Shown: piece after piece, positions 35,268-44,627 of the stretch
How the letters are laid out: each line of letters starts with the position of its first letter
Position numbering within the stretch: position 1 is the stretch's first letter
Notes under the pieces: generated by a model
What the model was told of the DNA's origin: nothing
The model's input: the letters and a program-made list of their open reading frames with translations, nothing else
The model's database searches: none
Position numbers and translations under genes: made by a program
Assembly: GCF_000143885.2 (NCBI RefSeq)
Contig: NC_018581.1
Span: 3,224,001-3,288,000 of the forward strand
Length of the DNA: 64,000 bases
Direction of reading: 5' to 3'
Source: Gordonia sp. KTR9
GTDB lineage: Bacteria > Actinomycetota > Actinomycetes > Mycobacteriales > Mycobacteriaceae

Positions 35268-37619
35268 TTATGGGGCATCTCGCGAGTTGACAAGTGTGCC
35301 GTGGATTGTGACGTGGAGGTCGTGCTCACCCTCTGTGAGCAGGTGTGACTCGCTGGATATTTCGAGTTTCCCGAGCGCCCCTGGAGGTACGACAACATGT
35401 ACCGAAAAGTGTCCGACGGTTTTGCGCCAAGCGATCGACGCGGTACCGCGGGGCGTTCCGACCGCGGCTGCGGCGGAGGTCAGTCCACTTTCGAGACCGG
35501 GCCGAAACTCGATTGTTTCGAATCCTGCTTTCCCCGGGGCGACGCCGGCAACGTGTTCAACCAGGAATCGTGCCACTGCGCCGAAGCTGTAGTGATTGTG
35601 GCTGTTTGCCGCACTACCTCTCTTCGTGTAGCCCTCCCAGGTTTCCCAGGTGGTGGTCGCGCCGCGGTTAACTTGGTCGAGCCACGACGGGGTGGTCTCC
35701 TGCAGCAACAGTCGGTAAGCGACGTCCGCGTAACCGTTGTCTCTAAGTGTGTCCAACAACATCGGAGTCGATAGAAAGCCGGTTCCGAGGTGGTAGTCCG
35801 CTGCGATGACCAGTCCGGCGAGCCGGGCAGCTGCCGCGGGCCTCTCCTGTTCGTCGAGGAGTCCGAAGGCGAGGGCGCGGACGTAATCGTCCTGACGGTC
35901 AATGCCGATTCGACCGTCAGGTCCGAGGTATGCCTCTCGCCATGCGAGGCGAATGCTGTCTGCAAGGTCAGTATACCGGCGTTCGTCGTCTGTGCGTTCC
36001 AGCACGCCCGCTATCTTTCCCAGGACGCGGGCGGAATGCTCGTAATACGCGGTAGCGACGGTCGCGCCGGAACGGCGAAAAGAATCGACTGCCGATGAAA
36101 GGAAAGACTCGCCGGGGCGCATCCATTCTCCCCAGTCGAACCCTTTCTCCACGATAAACTGCTCATGGTGGGCCGACACTCGGCCTCGGCGACCACGCTT
36201 TCTGCGGCTCGGCGCCGCCGCCCGGTTGCCCAGGAAGTCAATCCAGCGCTGGGCGGCCGGGTAGGAGGACTCAAGCACAGTGGTGTCGCCATAGTAGGAG
36301 TACAGAGTCCAAGGGATGAGGACGATAGCGTCGCCCCAGCCGGCAGAACCGGACAACATGCGGGTGGTTCTGGCCATGCCGCCGGAGAATTCCGAAGCTT
36401 CGGCTGGGGCATATATCGGCATGCGCCCGTCGGGCAGCTGCTCGGCTGCGAGGTTTCGTAAGAATCGACGGAAATACGCGTCGATATCCGCAAAGACGGT
36501 CCCCGCAGCGGCGAAGACCTGTGCGTCACCGGTCCAGCCGGACCGCTCTCTCGTTGGACAATCGGTCGGTGTGTCAGTGAAATTGGAGCGCATCGACCAG
36601 CGCACGTTCTCATACAGCTTCTGTAACCGCGGGTCGGACGCCGTGAACGACCCGGTCTCTTCCAATGCCGTCGAGAGCACGACAAATTCGATATCTTCCG
36701 AGGTGAGGTTCGCGTCGAGACCCTCCACTTCTACGAACCTGAATCCGTGGATTGTAAACCAAGGCTGCCACCACATGGTCCGCCCGTCCAATGTGACCTG
36801 ATCGGTTTGCGGCTTGTGGGGCCAGGCGCGAAACGGAGTCAGATATTTGATATCGAGTTCACCGTCGGCGCCTTTGATCTCGCCATGGTTTAGGCGGACC
36901 ACTCGTCCCGGCGGCCCAGAGAGCCTGATACGCACCACGCCAGACGCGTTCTGACCGAAATCGACCAACTGCTTCCCAGACGGCGTGCGAATAATCGATG
37001 CCGCGGAAAGCCGACCGATCTCGGTGACGCGCTCCACCTCCTCGGCGATCAGCTGGCGCGCCCCGCTCGGCGTGACCGCCGCATGCGGAAACCCCCCGAT
37101 AACCGTTGCCGGGTCGAGCGCGCTGGGCACGCGAAGGTCTACGACTTCTCCTGCCATGGGGTCACTGCGCACAATCGGTCCCGCGCCCACCTTCCAGGTG
37201 GTGTCCGTAACGTATTCGTCCCGTGTCCCGTCGACGTACTCGATTGTCAGCTGGGCCCATCCGGCAAGGCGATCGCCGTAAACACTGTCGTGCTGGAACG
37301 CGCCTAGACCGCCTCTGTACCGTCCGTCGCCGAGGACTAGTCCGATCCGGTTGTTTCCCGTCACCAGAGTGGTGGTGACGTCGTAGTCCTGGAATTCGAC
37401 GTACTGGTCAAACGGAGTCCATCGAGGTACGAGTGCCGGACCGGTCTGATCGTCGCCGTTGACAAACGCCCGATACCACCCGAGCGCCGAAGCGCGAAGG
37501 CGTGCCGTTCGGACCTGCCCACGCACAGATATGTCCCTGACAAAGTAAATCGCTCGCCGTTCGCCCCCAGCCGCCGATCGCGTATCGATGATCCAGCGCG
37601 GTTCACTTTGCACGTTCAT
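35268..37619 (-). CDS. Alpha-L-rhamnosidase (GH78), cytoplasmic
   Basis: This 783-residue glycoside hydrolase shows the GH78 layout. The N-terminal beta domains include ALGWYRAFVNG and LGDGRYRGG, then an (alpha/alpha)6 catalytic barrel. The barrel carries DCPTRERSGWTGDAQ (about 350-363), where the general-acid Glu of the family lies, and later RGATTTWETWEGY and SFGAVARFLVEHVAG. There is no signal peptide, so it acts on imported rhamnosides. AGGAGG places the ATG at 37619 rather than 37643. It stands alone on the minus strand, divergent from a mycofactocin-type SDR, and is the only carbohydrate-active gene in the window. It would release rhamnose from a glycosylated catabolic substrate. Confidence 0.92.
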   Translation of the reverse strand: MNVQSEPRWIIDTRSAAGGERRAIYFVRDISVRGQVRTARLRASALGWYRAFVNGDDQTGPALVPRWTPFDQYVEFQDYDVTTTLVTGNNRIGLVLGDGRYRGGLGAFQHDSVYGDRLAGWAQLTIEYVDGTRDEYVTDTTWKVGAGPIVRSDPMAGEVVDLRVPSALDPATVIGGFPHAAVTPSGARQLIAEEVERVTEIGRLSAASIIRTPSGKQLVDFGQNASGVVRIRLSGPPGRVVRLNHGEIKGADGELDIKYLTPFRAWPHKPQTDQVTLDGRTMWWQPWFTIHGFRFVEVEGLDANLTSEDIEFVVLSTALEETGSFTASDPRLQKLYENVRWSMRSNFTDTPTDCPTRERSGWTGDAQVFAAAGTVFADIDAYFRRFLRNLAAEQLPDGRMPIYAPAEASEFSGGMARTTRMLSGSAGWGDAIVLIPWTLYSYYGDTTVLESSYPAAQRWIDFLGNRAAAPSRRKRGRRGRVSAHHEQFIVEKGFDWGEWMRPGESFLSSAVDSFRRSGATVATAYYEHSARVLGKIAGVLERTDDERRYTDLADSIRLAWREAYLGPDGRIGIDRQDDYVRALAFGLLDEQERPAAAARLAGLVIAADYHLGTGFLSTPMLLDTLRDNGYADVAYRLLLQETTPSWLDQVNRGATTTWETWEGYTKRGSAANSHNHYSFGAVARFLVEHVAGVAPGKAGFETIEFRPGLESGLTSAAAAVGTPRGTASIAWRKTVGHFSVHVVVPPGALGKLEISSESHLLTEGEHDLHVTIHGTLVNSRDAP

Positions 37620-37749
37620 AAAACCTCCTCGAGGTTTGCCCATCGAGCCAACCTCTCATCCGATGCATCACTCTTCATTGGCGAGACGCCAGAGGCAGCG
37701 ACGCCGTTATACGGGGCCACGGCGCGTCCGAGCGTCGTCATATTACTAC

Positions 37750-37771
37750 GTGCACTATCTATACTGAGTAT
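37750..37771. promoter_or_regulatory. Palindromic elements in a divergent promoter
   Basis: ATACT-G-AGTAT (37761-37771) is a small palindrome. Next to it the minus strand carries TAGTGCAC (37757-37750), the core also seen at 4168 and 21809. Both lie between the rhamnosidase and SDR starts. Confidence 0.35.
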
Positions 37772-37857
37772 GGCGCTGACGGCGCCGCGGTCGTAGCGCA
37801 CGTCGCTGGGCACAAGCGCCGGCGAAGTTTGATGGCGCGGTTGCGAGAGGAGCATCA

Positions 37858-38682
37858 ATGGCACATCCATCAAAGCGGCTGGTTGGCAAGGTCGCATTCA
37901 TCACCGGCGCAGCCCGTGGTCAGGGACGGGCGCACGTGGTTCGACTCGCGAGCGAAGGCGCGCATATCGTCGGCGTCGACCTCGCGGGCCCACTGCCCGG
38001 TGTGCCGTATGACTCGGCAACCGAGGACGACCTCGACGAGACCCGGCGCCTGGTCGAGGAACAGGGCGTGGAAGCACTGCTGTCTCGCTGCGACACTCGC
38101 GACCTCGAAGGCCTGAAGCGTGCCGTCGCCGACGGAGTCGCCGCTCTCGGACGTCTGGACGTGGTTGTTGCCAACGCCGGGATCTGCATCCCGGAGACCT
38201 GGGACGAAGTGACCCCGAGGAGCTTTCAGGACGTCATGGACATCAATGTGACCGGCGTGTGGAACACGGTCACCGCATCGGCACAACATCTCATCGACGG
38301 CGGGGGCGGTTCTATCGTCCTGATCAGTTCCCTGGCAGGAAAGAAGGTGCAGCCCTTTATGGTTCACTACTCGACGAGCAAACACGCACTCGTGGGAATG
38401 TCCCGGGCATTCGCAGCCGAACTCGGCCAGTACGACATCCGCGTCAACACAGTCCACCCCGGGGCGGTGAACACTCCGATGGGGTCGGGGCAGATGATTG
38501 CGCGCATCGAGCAGACCAATGAGGCGAACCCGCGACTCGCAGGCATGGGAACGACGTTCCTGAACCGGTTCTCTGCCGAGGCCGAGGAGATCTCAGGTGT
38601 CGTCGCGTTCCTCGCGTGCGACGAGGCGTCGTTCGTCACTGCCGAGGAAATCTCCGTCGACGGCGGGACACAGCACTTCTGA
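37858..38682 (+). CDS. Mycofactocin-type SDR oxidoreductase
   Basis: The 274-residue SDR has the signature N-terminus TGAARGQGRAHVVRLA, the insertion after the second strand (ATEDDLDETRRLVEEQG) and the catalytic YSTSK. These are hallmarks of the mycofactocin-associated SDR subfamily (carveol-dehydrogenase-like), whose tightly held NAD is re-oxidised through mycofactocin. Substrates in the family are secondary alcohols of terpenoids or similar compounds. GAGAGGAG precedes the ATG. A second member lies at 41787. Mycofactocin biosynthesis genes are not in this window. Confidence 0.9.
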   Translation: MAHPSKRLVGKVAFITGAARGQGRAHVVRLASEGAHIVGVDLAGPLPGVPYDSATEDDLDETRRLVEEQGVEALLSRCDTRDLEGLKRAVADGVAALGRLDVVVANAGICIPETWDEVTPRSFQDVMDINVTGVWNTVTASAQHLIDGGGGSIVLISSLAGKKVQPFMVHYSTSKHALVGMSRAFAAELGQYDIRVNTVHPGAVNTPMGSGQMIARIEQTNEANPRLAGMGTTFLNRFSAEAEEISGVVAFLACDEASFVTAEEISVDGGTQHF

Positions 38683-38859
38683 TATCGGGCACCATCCCGG
38701 GAATGTCTGTTTCCCGTGCGGTCGGACGCGCGGCAGCACGGGAAAGACCGTTCGACTGATCCGACTGTCAACGTGCTGTCCCCACGCGCAAGCCCAACTC
38801 GGACCCACTCCCCACTTAGTCGGTCACTTCGCAGCTCCACTGCGGTTCACCCGATGCCG

Positions 38860-39240
38860 TCGGCGTCGAATTCCGTAGTGCCAGCTGAACCCGTCGTTCA
38901 TGATCTCCCCTCTTGCGGCGATGTGATGCCCCCGACCGCACGCGCGGTGATGGCTTGTGTCTAGTTGCGATCGGGGTGCCTTCGGGATAGATGATCGGAT
39001 CGGTAACCCGCCCAATCGGCGATCGACCGGCCCCTCCAGCTCGTAAGCCTGTTTGACGCCTCCCAGTTCGAAGTTCACCAGACCGGGACAGACGGCGTTG
39101 CGACGGATGCCCTTGTGCGCATGGTCCACGTCCAGGTAACGAGTGAACATGACGACACCCCGTGGCCGCGGGTCAGGCATACAGACTCTTGGCGGCACCG
39201 ATTCCCGACGCCGCGGCGGGCACGACCGCGGCCCTTCCCT
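38860..39240 (-). pseudogene. SDR relic
   Basis: On the minus strand a glycine-rich SDR N-terminus (AVVPAAASGIGAAKSLYA, about 39235-39175) stops in frame. A second frame then gives an SDR-like C-terminal piece, GIRRNAVCPGLVNFELGG (about 39111-39060), running toward MNDGFSWH. The middle, with the catalytic Tyr-x3-Lys, is missing. This is a deleted and frameshifted SDR. Confidence 0.6.
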
Positions 39241-39275
39241 GATGCCGATCCACATCCACGCGAAGCCGTTTTGCA

Positions 39276-39335
39276 ATACGAGCGACCGCTCGTATCGCAG
39301 AACACGGTTGCCTATCCACACATAGTGTACTAGGT
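39276..39335. promoter_or_regulatory. Perfect 9-bp inverted repeat and TAGTGTACTAGG element
   Basis: ATACGAGCG-AC-CGCTCGTAT (39276-39295) is a 20-bp near-continuous palindrome of TetR-operator style. TAGTGTACTA (39323-39332) follows and continues GGT, matching the 4168 element but for one base. They stand before the DoxX gene and after an SDR relic on the other strand, so the target gene is unclear. Confidence 0.45.
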
Positions 39336-39545
39336 ATCATATGACGATGCGACGGACCGGCGAGGACACGAACTGCCGACCGCAGGTTGCACCCTGCACT
39401 CGAAGCCAACGGTCCGCGGCGGCGTGCGATCACAACATCTGACGGAAGCACAATGCAGACAATGTGTTTCATTCGTCCGGCCACCGTCACACCGGGCGGC
39501 GTTCGACTCCTACGCATCAACCCAACCAAGGAACGGAACGGTGAC

Positions 39546-40061
39546 ATGCCGCTATTCTCGCCCAAGGCGTCAGATCGCCCGCTGGCCCAAATCCTCCTGC
39601 GGGTATCCATCGGCGGAACGATGATCGCTCATGGCGTAATGCATGGGCGCAGCCTGGCAGGAACATCCTCCTGGTTCGAGTCCATCGGCTTCCGCCTGCC
39701 CTCCGCCCAGGCCCGCACTTCCGCGGTCATCGAAACCGGAGCCGGAGCCGCCGTACTCGTCGGGGGCGCCACCCCGCTAGCCTGCTCGGCGGTCATTGGC
39801 ACCATGGCCGTAGCCGCACGCTCGGTCCACATGCAGAACGGCTTTTTCATCACGTCCGAAGGCTGGGAGTACGTTGCGAACCTTTCGTGTGCCGCAGCTG
39901 CACTGGCAGCCATCGGGCCCGGACGCCTGAGCATCGACCGAGCCTTGGGGATCGATGACAAGCTGAGGCCGGGTATATCCACTGCACTGGCTACCGGATT
40001 CGGACTCGCTGCAGCAGGTCTGCAGCTCGCCATTTTTCACCGGCCGCAATCAGGCCTGTGA
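39546..40061 (+). CDS. DoxX-family membrane protein
   Basis: This 171-residue protein has four hydrophobic segments and the DoxX-type start QILLRVSIGGTMIAHGVMHG, with alternating Gly/Ala-rich helices after it. DoxX proteins are small integral membrane proteins linked to quinone- or thiosulfate-related redox processes, with poorly defined roles. The ATG at 39546 is chosen because the protein aligns with family starts there; AAGGAACGG lies upstream. It is monocistronic, between an SDR relic and the kinase-like gene. Confidence 0.75.
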   Translation: MPLFSPKASDRPLAQILLRVSIGGTMIAHGVMHGRSLAGTSSWFESIGFRLPSAQARTSAVIETGAGAAVLVGGATPLACSAVIGTMAVAARSVHMQNGFFITSEGWEYVANLSCAAAALAAIGPGRLSIDRALGIDDKLRPGISTALATGFGLAAAGLQLAIFHRPQSGL

Positions 40062-40239
40062 TCGTCTGACCGAACCAAGGCGGGAGCCGTCGCCGGCGGA
40101 ACAGCGACATTTCCAGCCAACGTCTTCGACCATCAACCAACCAGCCCACGCGTTCGGACCCGGCAAGTGCGACTCATAGTTATATTGGTAATACATCTCG
40201 TGGTCGGCTGTCGGGCCGGTCCGCAAACGAAGGAGAACC

Positions 40240-41622
40240 GTGACCGGCCAAGCCAACCCAGACGACATCAGCCTTGATACGGCGCTTGTCTCCTGGATAA
40301 GCAGGATCACCGACTCCGAAGTGGTCAAGGTCGAACGCAGACCCGGCGGAGGCCGGCGCGAGGCCTGGTACGTGGACAGCGTCACCCACGATGGCCGCGC
40401 CATTCCCCTGTTCTTGCGCTACGACCGCGAGACCCCGGAGGAGAAAGGGGACCCTTTCACACTTCACCGGGAGGCGAAGCTCTACGAGGCGTTCAACGGT
40501 ACCGGGATACCGATGCCACACGTCATCGGAGTACATCCCACCGAGCAGGCCATTCTCTCCACACGGGTGACCGGCCACCCTTGGTTCTCCGCGCTGACCG
40601 ACGAAGGCGAACGGGTCTCGGTGGCCTCGGAGTTCATGAGGACACTCGCGGCAATGCACTGCGTGGATCCCCACCGACTCGACCTGCCCGACCAGAACGC
40701 CGATATGGATCTACGCGAACTGGTCGACCATGAGATCGATGTGTGGGAAGCCATCTATCGCGGAAGCAGTGCGGAGGACGACCCGCTGATCGATCTCGGC
40801 CTGGACTGGCTGCGCCGGAACAGGCCAGCAGCGTCCGGGCCGGTTGTCATCGTTCAGGGAGACACCGGCCCCGGAAACTTTCTGTACGAAAACGGCCGTG
40901 TCACCGCGGTACTCGACCTCGAGATGGGCCATCTCGGCGACCCCCACGACGACCTCGCGTGGGTGTCGCTGCGCGCGGTGCAGGAGCCTTTCACCAATTT
41001 GCGGGATCGCCTGACCGACTATGCCGATTGCGTATCATGGGACATCGATCTGTCGCGAATCCGTTACTACCGCGTGTTTGCCGAGCTGAGAGTCGTGATA
41101 CTCGGCCACAAACTCGACTCCGACCGCTCACCGCTGTCCGAGGTCGGCAATCAGCTCGCTTACGGACTGCTACACCGGCGACTACTCATCGAAGCCTTGA
41201 CCGACGTTCTCGGTCTGACTGTCGACGACCCCGCCGAGCTCGACGCACCGCCCGGACCCGACGACTGGCTGTATAACGCTGCGCTGGAACAGATTCGGCA
41301 GATCATCGTTCCGCGCAGCACCGATGACTTCGTCATCTCCCGCAGCAAGGGGCTGGCACGCATCCTCAAGTATCTGCGGCAATCCGACCGGTATAAGGAG
41401 GCCGAAGAAGCCGCCGATCTCGAAGACATCCGGCAGATCCTTCCGCAGGATCACGAGGATGTCGCCACCGCGATTGCCGCACTGGCGCAGGCCCATCAAG
41501 CCGGGTCGGTGACCGACGCGCAGATAGTCGGCTTCTTCGCCCGCCAGGTGGCCAGGAGCACCGAGGTCCTGCGCCCCGCCATGGGCGTGCTCGCGGACCG
41601 CCATTTCGACCCACTGGATTGA
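40240..41622 (+). CDS. APH-fold phosphotransferase with helical C-terminal extension
   Basis: The 460-residue protein has the aminoglycoside-phosphotransferase/choline-kinase fold. The catalytic loop is VIVQGDTGPGNFLYENG (about 204-220, Asp and Asn retained) and the metal-binding DLEMGHLGDPHDDLAW follows. Bacterial relatives in catabolic gene clusters phosphorylate hydroxyl groups; the LvaA and ACAD10/11 kinase domains act on 4-hydroxyacyl substrates before elimination. A C-terminal segment of about 120 residues (from LEQIRQIIVPRS) is helical and not part of the usual kinase. AAGGAG precedes the GTG at 40240. A role in phosphorylating a hydroxylated intermediate is inferred from context. Confidence 0.8.
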   Translation: MTGQANPDDISLDTALVSWISRITDSEVVKVERRPGGGRREAWYVDSVTHDGRAIPLFLRYDRETPEEKGDPFTLHREAKLYEAFNGTGIPMPHVIGVHPTEQAILSTRVTGHPWFSALTDEGERVSVASEFMRTLAAMHCVDPHRLDLPDQNADMDLRELVDHEIDVWEAIYRGSSAEDDPLIDLGLDWLRRNRPAASGPVVIVQGDTGPGNFLYENGRVTAVLDLEMGHLGDPHDDLAWVSLRAVQEPFTNLRDRLTDYADCVSWDIDLSRIRYYRVFAELRVVILGHKLDSDRSPLSEVGNQLAYGLLHRRLLIEALTDVLGLTVDDPAELDAPPGPDDWLYNAALEQIRQIIVPRSTDDFVISRSKGLARILKYLRQSDRYKEAEEAADLEDIRQILPQDHEDVATAIAALAQAHQAGSVTDAQIVGFFARQVARSTEVLRPAMGVLADRHFDPLD

Positions 41623-41696
41623 CTTCCAGCCGCGAAAGCGAGCTATCACGCCGTGCCCTATTCACAAGCTCTCTCTCGTTCGCTACAGTGAGGTAG

Positions 41697-41711
41697 AGCA
41701 CATGGTGTGCT
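41697..41711. promoter_or_regulatory. Inverted repeat AGCACA-TGG-TGTGCT
   Basis: A perfect 6-bp inverted repeat with 3-bp spacer is located 75 bp before the SDR at 41787. The adjacent TTAGTTAG, read on the minus strand, gives TAACTAAGCAC, a partial match to TAAC-N3-GTTA. Confidence 0.45.
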
Positions 41712-41786
41712 TAGTTAGATACGTCAGCGAACCACTGGCTCGGCTAGCCTCTCGCTCGCTCGCACCAGCAGCCATAAGGAATCGAC

Positions 41787-42650
41787 ATGGGAAAACTCGA
41801 CGGCAAGGTCGCCCTCATCACCGGCGCGGCCCGGGGCCAGGGCCGAAGCCACGCGATCGCGCTCGCGGCACAGGGAGCCGACATCATCGCGGTGGACCTC
41901 TGCGAGAACATCGCAACAAACGAATATCCGTTGGCGGCACCGGAAGACCTCGATGAAACCCAGCGTCTGGTCGAGAAGGAAGAACGGCGATGCGTGGCCG
42001 TCCGGGCCGATGTACGCGAACCGTCGCAGTTGCGGGATGCGGTAGACGCCGGAATCGCCGAACTCGGACGGATCGACATCGTCGTGGCGAACGCCGGTAT
42101 CTGCCCAATGGGCGCGGAGATCTCGAAGGGAGCCTTCCTCGATGCCGTCAACGTCGACCTGGTCGGCGTGATCAACACCGTCAGCGCGGCGTATCCCCAT
42201 TTGTCTGCCGGCGCCTCGATCATCGCGACCGGATCCGTGGCGGCGATGGTCAAGGGTGCCACCGACAGCCCTGCCATGGGACCCGGTGGTGCCGGATACT
42301 CACACGCCAAACAGGGTGTGGCCCGATTCGTGCACGACCTCGCCCTCCAGTTGGCACCCGAGTCGATTCGCGTCAACGCAGTCCATCCGACGAACTGCAA
42401 CACCGACATGCTGCAGAGCGACCCGATGTACCGCGTGTTCCGACCGGATCTCGAAGCACCGACTCGCGACGACGCCGAAGTCGCCTTCCCCGCCATGCAG
42501 CCGATGCCGATCGGCTACATCGAGCCTGTCGATGTCAGCAACGCCGTCGTCTTTCTGGCGTCCGATGAGTCGCGCTATGTGACTGGTCTGCAGCTGAAGG
42601 TCGACGGTGGAGCCCTCCTACCGCACACCGCACCGTACGCGAGCGCATAA
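41787..42650 (+). CDS. Mycofactocin-type SDR oxidoreductase
   Basis: This 287-residue SDR shares the subfamily start TGAARGQGRSHAIALAAQG, the insertion LAAPEDLDETQRLVEKEERR and NAGICPMG. The Tyr/Lys active site is seen as GAGYSHAKQGVARF. It is a paralogue of the 37858 gene but clearly distinct in sequence. It likely oxidises a secondary alcohol formed by the P450. AAGGAATCGAC precedes the ATG. It leads a probable unit with aldehyde dehydrogenase, ferredoxin and P450 (41787-45821). Confidence 0.9.
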   Translation: MGKLDGKVALITGAARGQGRSHAIALAAQGADIIAVDLCENIATNEYPLAAPEDLDETQRLVEKEERRCVAVRADVREPSQLRDAVDAGIAELGRIDIVVANAGICPMGAEISKGAFLDAVNVDLVGVINTVSAAYPHLSAGASIIATGSVAAMVKGATDSPAMGPGGAGYSHAKQGVARFVHDLALQLAPESIRVNAVHPTNCNTDMLQSDPMYRVFRPDLEAPTRDDAEVAFPAMQPMPIGYIEPVDVSNAVVFLASDESRYVTGLQLKVDGGALLPHTAPYASA

Positions 42651-42721
42651 CACCCGCCCTCAGCATCTGGACCTGTCACCGAGCCACAGCAGCACGTGTC
42701 GGCATTCTTTGGAGGATCATC

Positions 42722-44191
42722 ATGACAAAAGACTTTTCCAATCTGTACATCAACGGCGAATGGGTCCCTCCGTCCTCAGGCGAGACCCTCCCGGTAATCA
42801 ATCCGGCGACCGAAGAGGTCATCGGAACCGCTCCACGAGGTACACGTACCGACATGGTGCGGGCCATCGACGCCGCGCGCACCGCGTTCGATGAGGGTCC
42901 GTGGCCCCAGATGTCGATGCAGGAGCGGTCGATTGTCATGCGACGCATGGCTGAGTTGATGGAGAAGCGTTTCGATGACCTCGTCGAACTGAACATCGCC
43001 GAGACCGGTGGGACGCGGGCGGTTGCAGAATCGGTGCAGGTCGGCTTTCCGATACAGCACTTCCGAGACATGGTCGAGCGAGTGATGCCCTCGTATCCGC
43101 TGGCGAAGCCCATCGCCCCACACATCGGTACCGGAATGGAACAAGGAGTCATACTCCGGGAGCCGTGGGGGGTCGCCGCACTGATCTCGGCTTACAACTT
43201 TCCCTTCTTCCTCAACATCATGAAGATCGCGCCCGCGCTGGCATCGGGATGCACCACGGTACTCAAACCGGCGCCGACGACTCCTCTGGAGGCACTTGTC
43301 ATCGCAGAGATCGCAGAAGAGGCAGGACTGCCGGCAGGTGTGTTGAACGTCGTGCACGGGGATCTCGACGGTGCCGTGGAGCTCACCACCAATCCGAAGG
43401 TCGATCTGGTGAGCTTCACGGGATCGGACACAGTCGGCAGGAAAGTCATGGAGCAGGCATCGCCCACGCTCAAGAAGGTCGTCCTCGAACTCGGGGGCAA
43501 ATCGGCCAACATCATCTGCGACGACGCCGACCTACAGAAAGCCATTCCGAGCGTGGTCGGCGGCATGATTGTTCATGCTGGCCAAGGCTGCGCACTGCTG
43601 ACCCGTACGTTGGTCCATCGATCCCGCTACGACGAACTCGTCGCGATCCTCAAGGGCGCTCTTGCGGGCGTGAAGGTTGGCGACCCCGCCGAGCCGGACA
43701 CCGCCATGGGCCCATTGGGTAGCGAGGCGCAACGCCACAAAGTTGAGGACCTCATCCGCATCGGTGTCGAAGAAGGGGCATCGATTGCCTTCGGTGGAGG
43801 CCGGCCCCAGGGATTGGACAAAGGGTTCTTCGTCGAACCCACCCTGTTTGTCGACGTCGACAACTCAATGACCATCGCGCAGCGTGAGTTCTTCGGTCCC
43901 GTGGGCGTGGTCATCCCGTTCGACGATGATGACGAGGCCGTGCGCATTGCCAACGACAGCGATTACGGACTGGCAGCCGGCATCTGGGCAAACAGTCCAG
44001 CACGTGCGTACGGCATCGCAAAGCGCATTCGCACCGGATTCGTGAACGTCAACGGCGGTAGTGGCGGTATCAGCCCCCATGCGGCTTTCGGTGGCTACAA
44101 ACAGAGCGGGCTGGGTCGTGAGTGGGGCGAGGCGGGCCTCGACGAGTTCTTGCAGACCAAAACCGTCTCCTGGGCCGTCGCATCCGGTTAG
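42722..44191 (+). CDS. NAD(P)-dependent aldehyde dehydrogenase
   Basis: The 489-residue enzyme has the classical aldehyde dehydrogenase features. These are ISAYNFPFFLNIMK (the cofactor/oxyanion Asn region), the catalytic Glu in LELGGKSANI (about 256), the nucleophilic Cys in HAGQGCALLTR (about 288) and FFGPVGVVIPF. GGAGGATCATC precedes the ATG. It lies 71 bp after the SDR and 105 bp before the ferredoxin gene. It would oxidise an aldehyde produced by P450 or alcohol-dehydrogenase steps to the acid that is then CoA-activated. Confidence 0.93.
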   Translation: MTKDFSNLYINGEWVPPSSGETLPVINPATEEVIGTAPRGTRTDMVRAIDAARTAFDEGPWPQMSMQERSIVMRRMAELMEKRFDDLVELNIAETGGTRAVAESVQVGFPIQHFRDMVERVMPSYPLAKPIAPHIGTGMEQGVILREPWGVAALISAYNFPFFLNIMKIAPALASGCTTVLKPAPTTPLEALVIAEIAEEAGLPAGVLNVVHGDLDGAVELTTNPKVDLVSFTGSDTVGRKVMEQASPTLKKVVLELGGKSANIICDDADLQKAIPSVVGGMIVHAGQGCALLTRTLVHRSRYDELVAILKGALAGVKVGDPAEPDTAMGPLGSEAQRHKVEDLIRIGVEEGASIAFGGGRPQGLDKGFFVEPTLFVDVDNSMTIAQREFFGPVGVVIPFDDDDEAVRIANDSDYGLAAGIWANSPARAYGIAKRIRTGFVNVNGGSGGISPHAAFGGYKQSGLGREWGEAGLDEFLQTKTVSWAVASG

Positions 44192-44296
44192 AAGCCAATT
44201 CGGCTTGGAGGTTGCATCGATACTCGCTGACGAGGGCCAGCGGCAGACGCTAAATCACCGGATTCGTCCGCACACCCTACGAGGAAAGAATAGTAC

Positions 44297-44488
44297 ATGA
44301 AGGCACACATCGATTTGGACAAATGTTCAGGGCACGCACGCTGCTACCAGGTTGATCCAGACCTGTTCGACATCGACGCCAGCGGTTACGCCCTACGCGC
44401 TGAGGTCGATCTGCCGTCAGATGCCGAGGCCAAGGGCCACGAAGCTGTCGCCGCCTGCCCGGAGCGAGCCATCGCCCTGGTGCGCTGA
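44297..44488 (+). CDS. 3Fe-4S-type ferredoxin, His-variant
   Basis: The 63-residue protein has the ligand pattern C10-S-G-H13-A-R-C16 and C54-P. The second Cys of the usual 4Fe-4S motif is therefore His, as in many mycobacterial and rhodococcal ferredoxins that serve P450s. GAGGAAAG precedes the ATG. It is encoded 139 bp upstream of a P450 and is its likely electron donor. Reduction could come from the FprB-like protein at 56386, since no reductase is adjacent. Confidence 0.93.
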   Translation: MKAHIDLDKCSGHARCYQVDPDLFDIDASGYALRAEVDLPSDAEAKGHEAVAACPERAIALVR

Positions 44489-44627
44489 CCCACCAAAATC
44501 GACCGCTTCTTCTCGGCGGCCTCTTCCACCACTCACCTATCAGCCAGGTTCGAGGCGAACGTGGTGGCTGTCCCAACCTCATGACCCGTGGCGAATCCGA
44601 CGACTTCGCCTTACGCAAAGGAAGACC

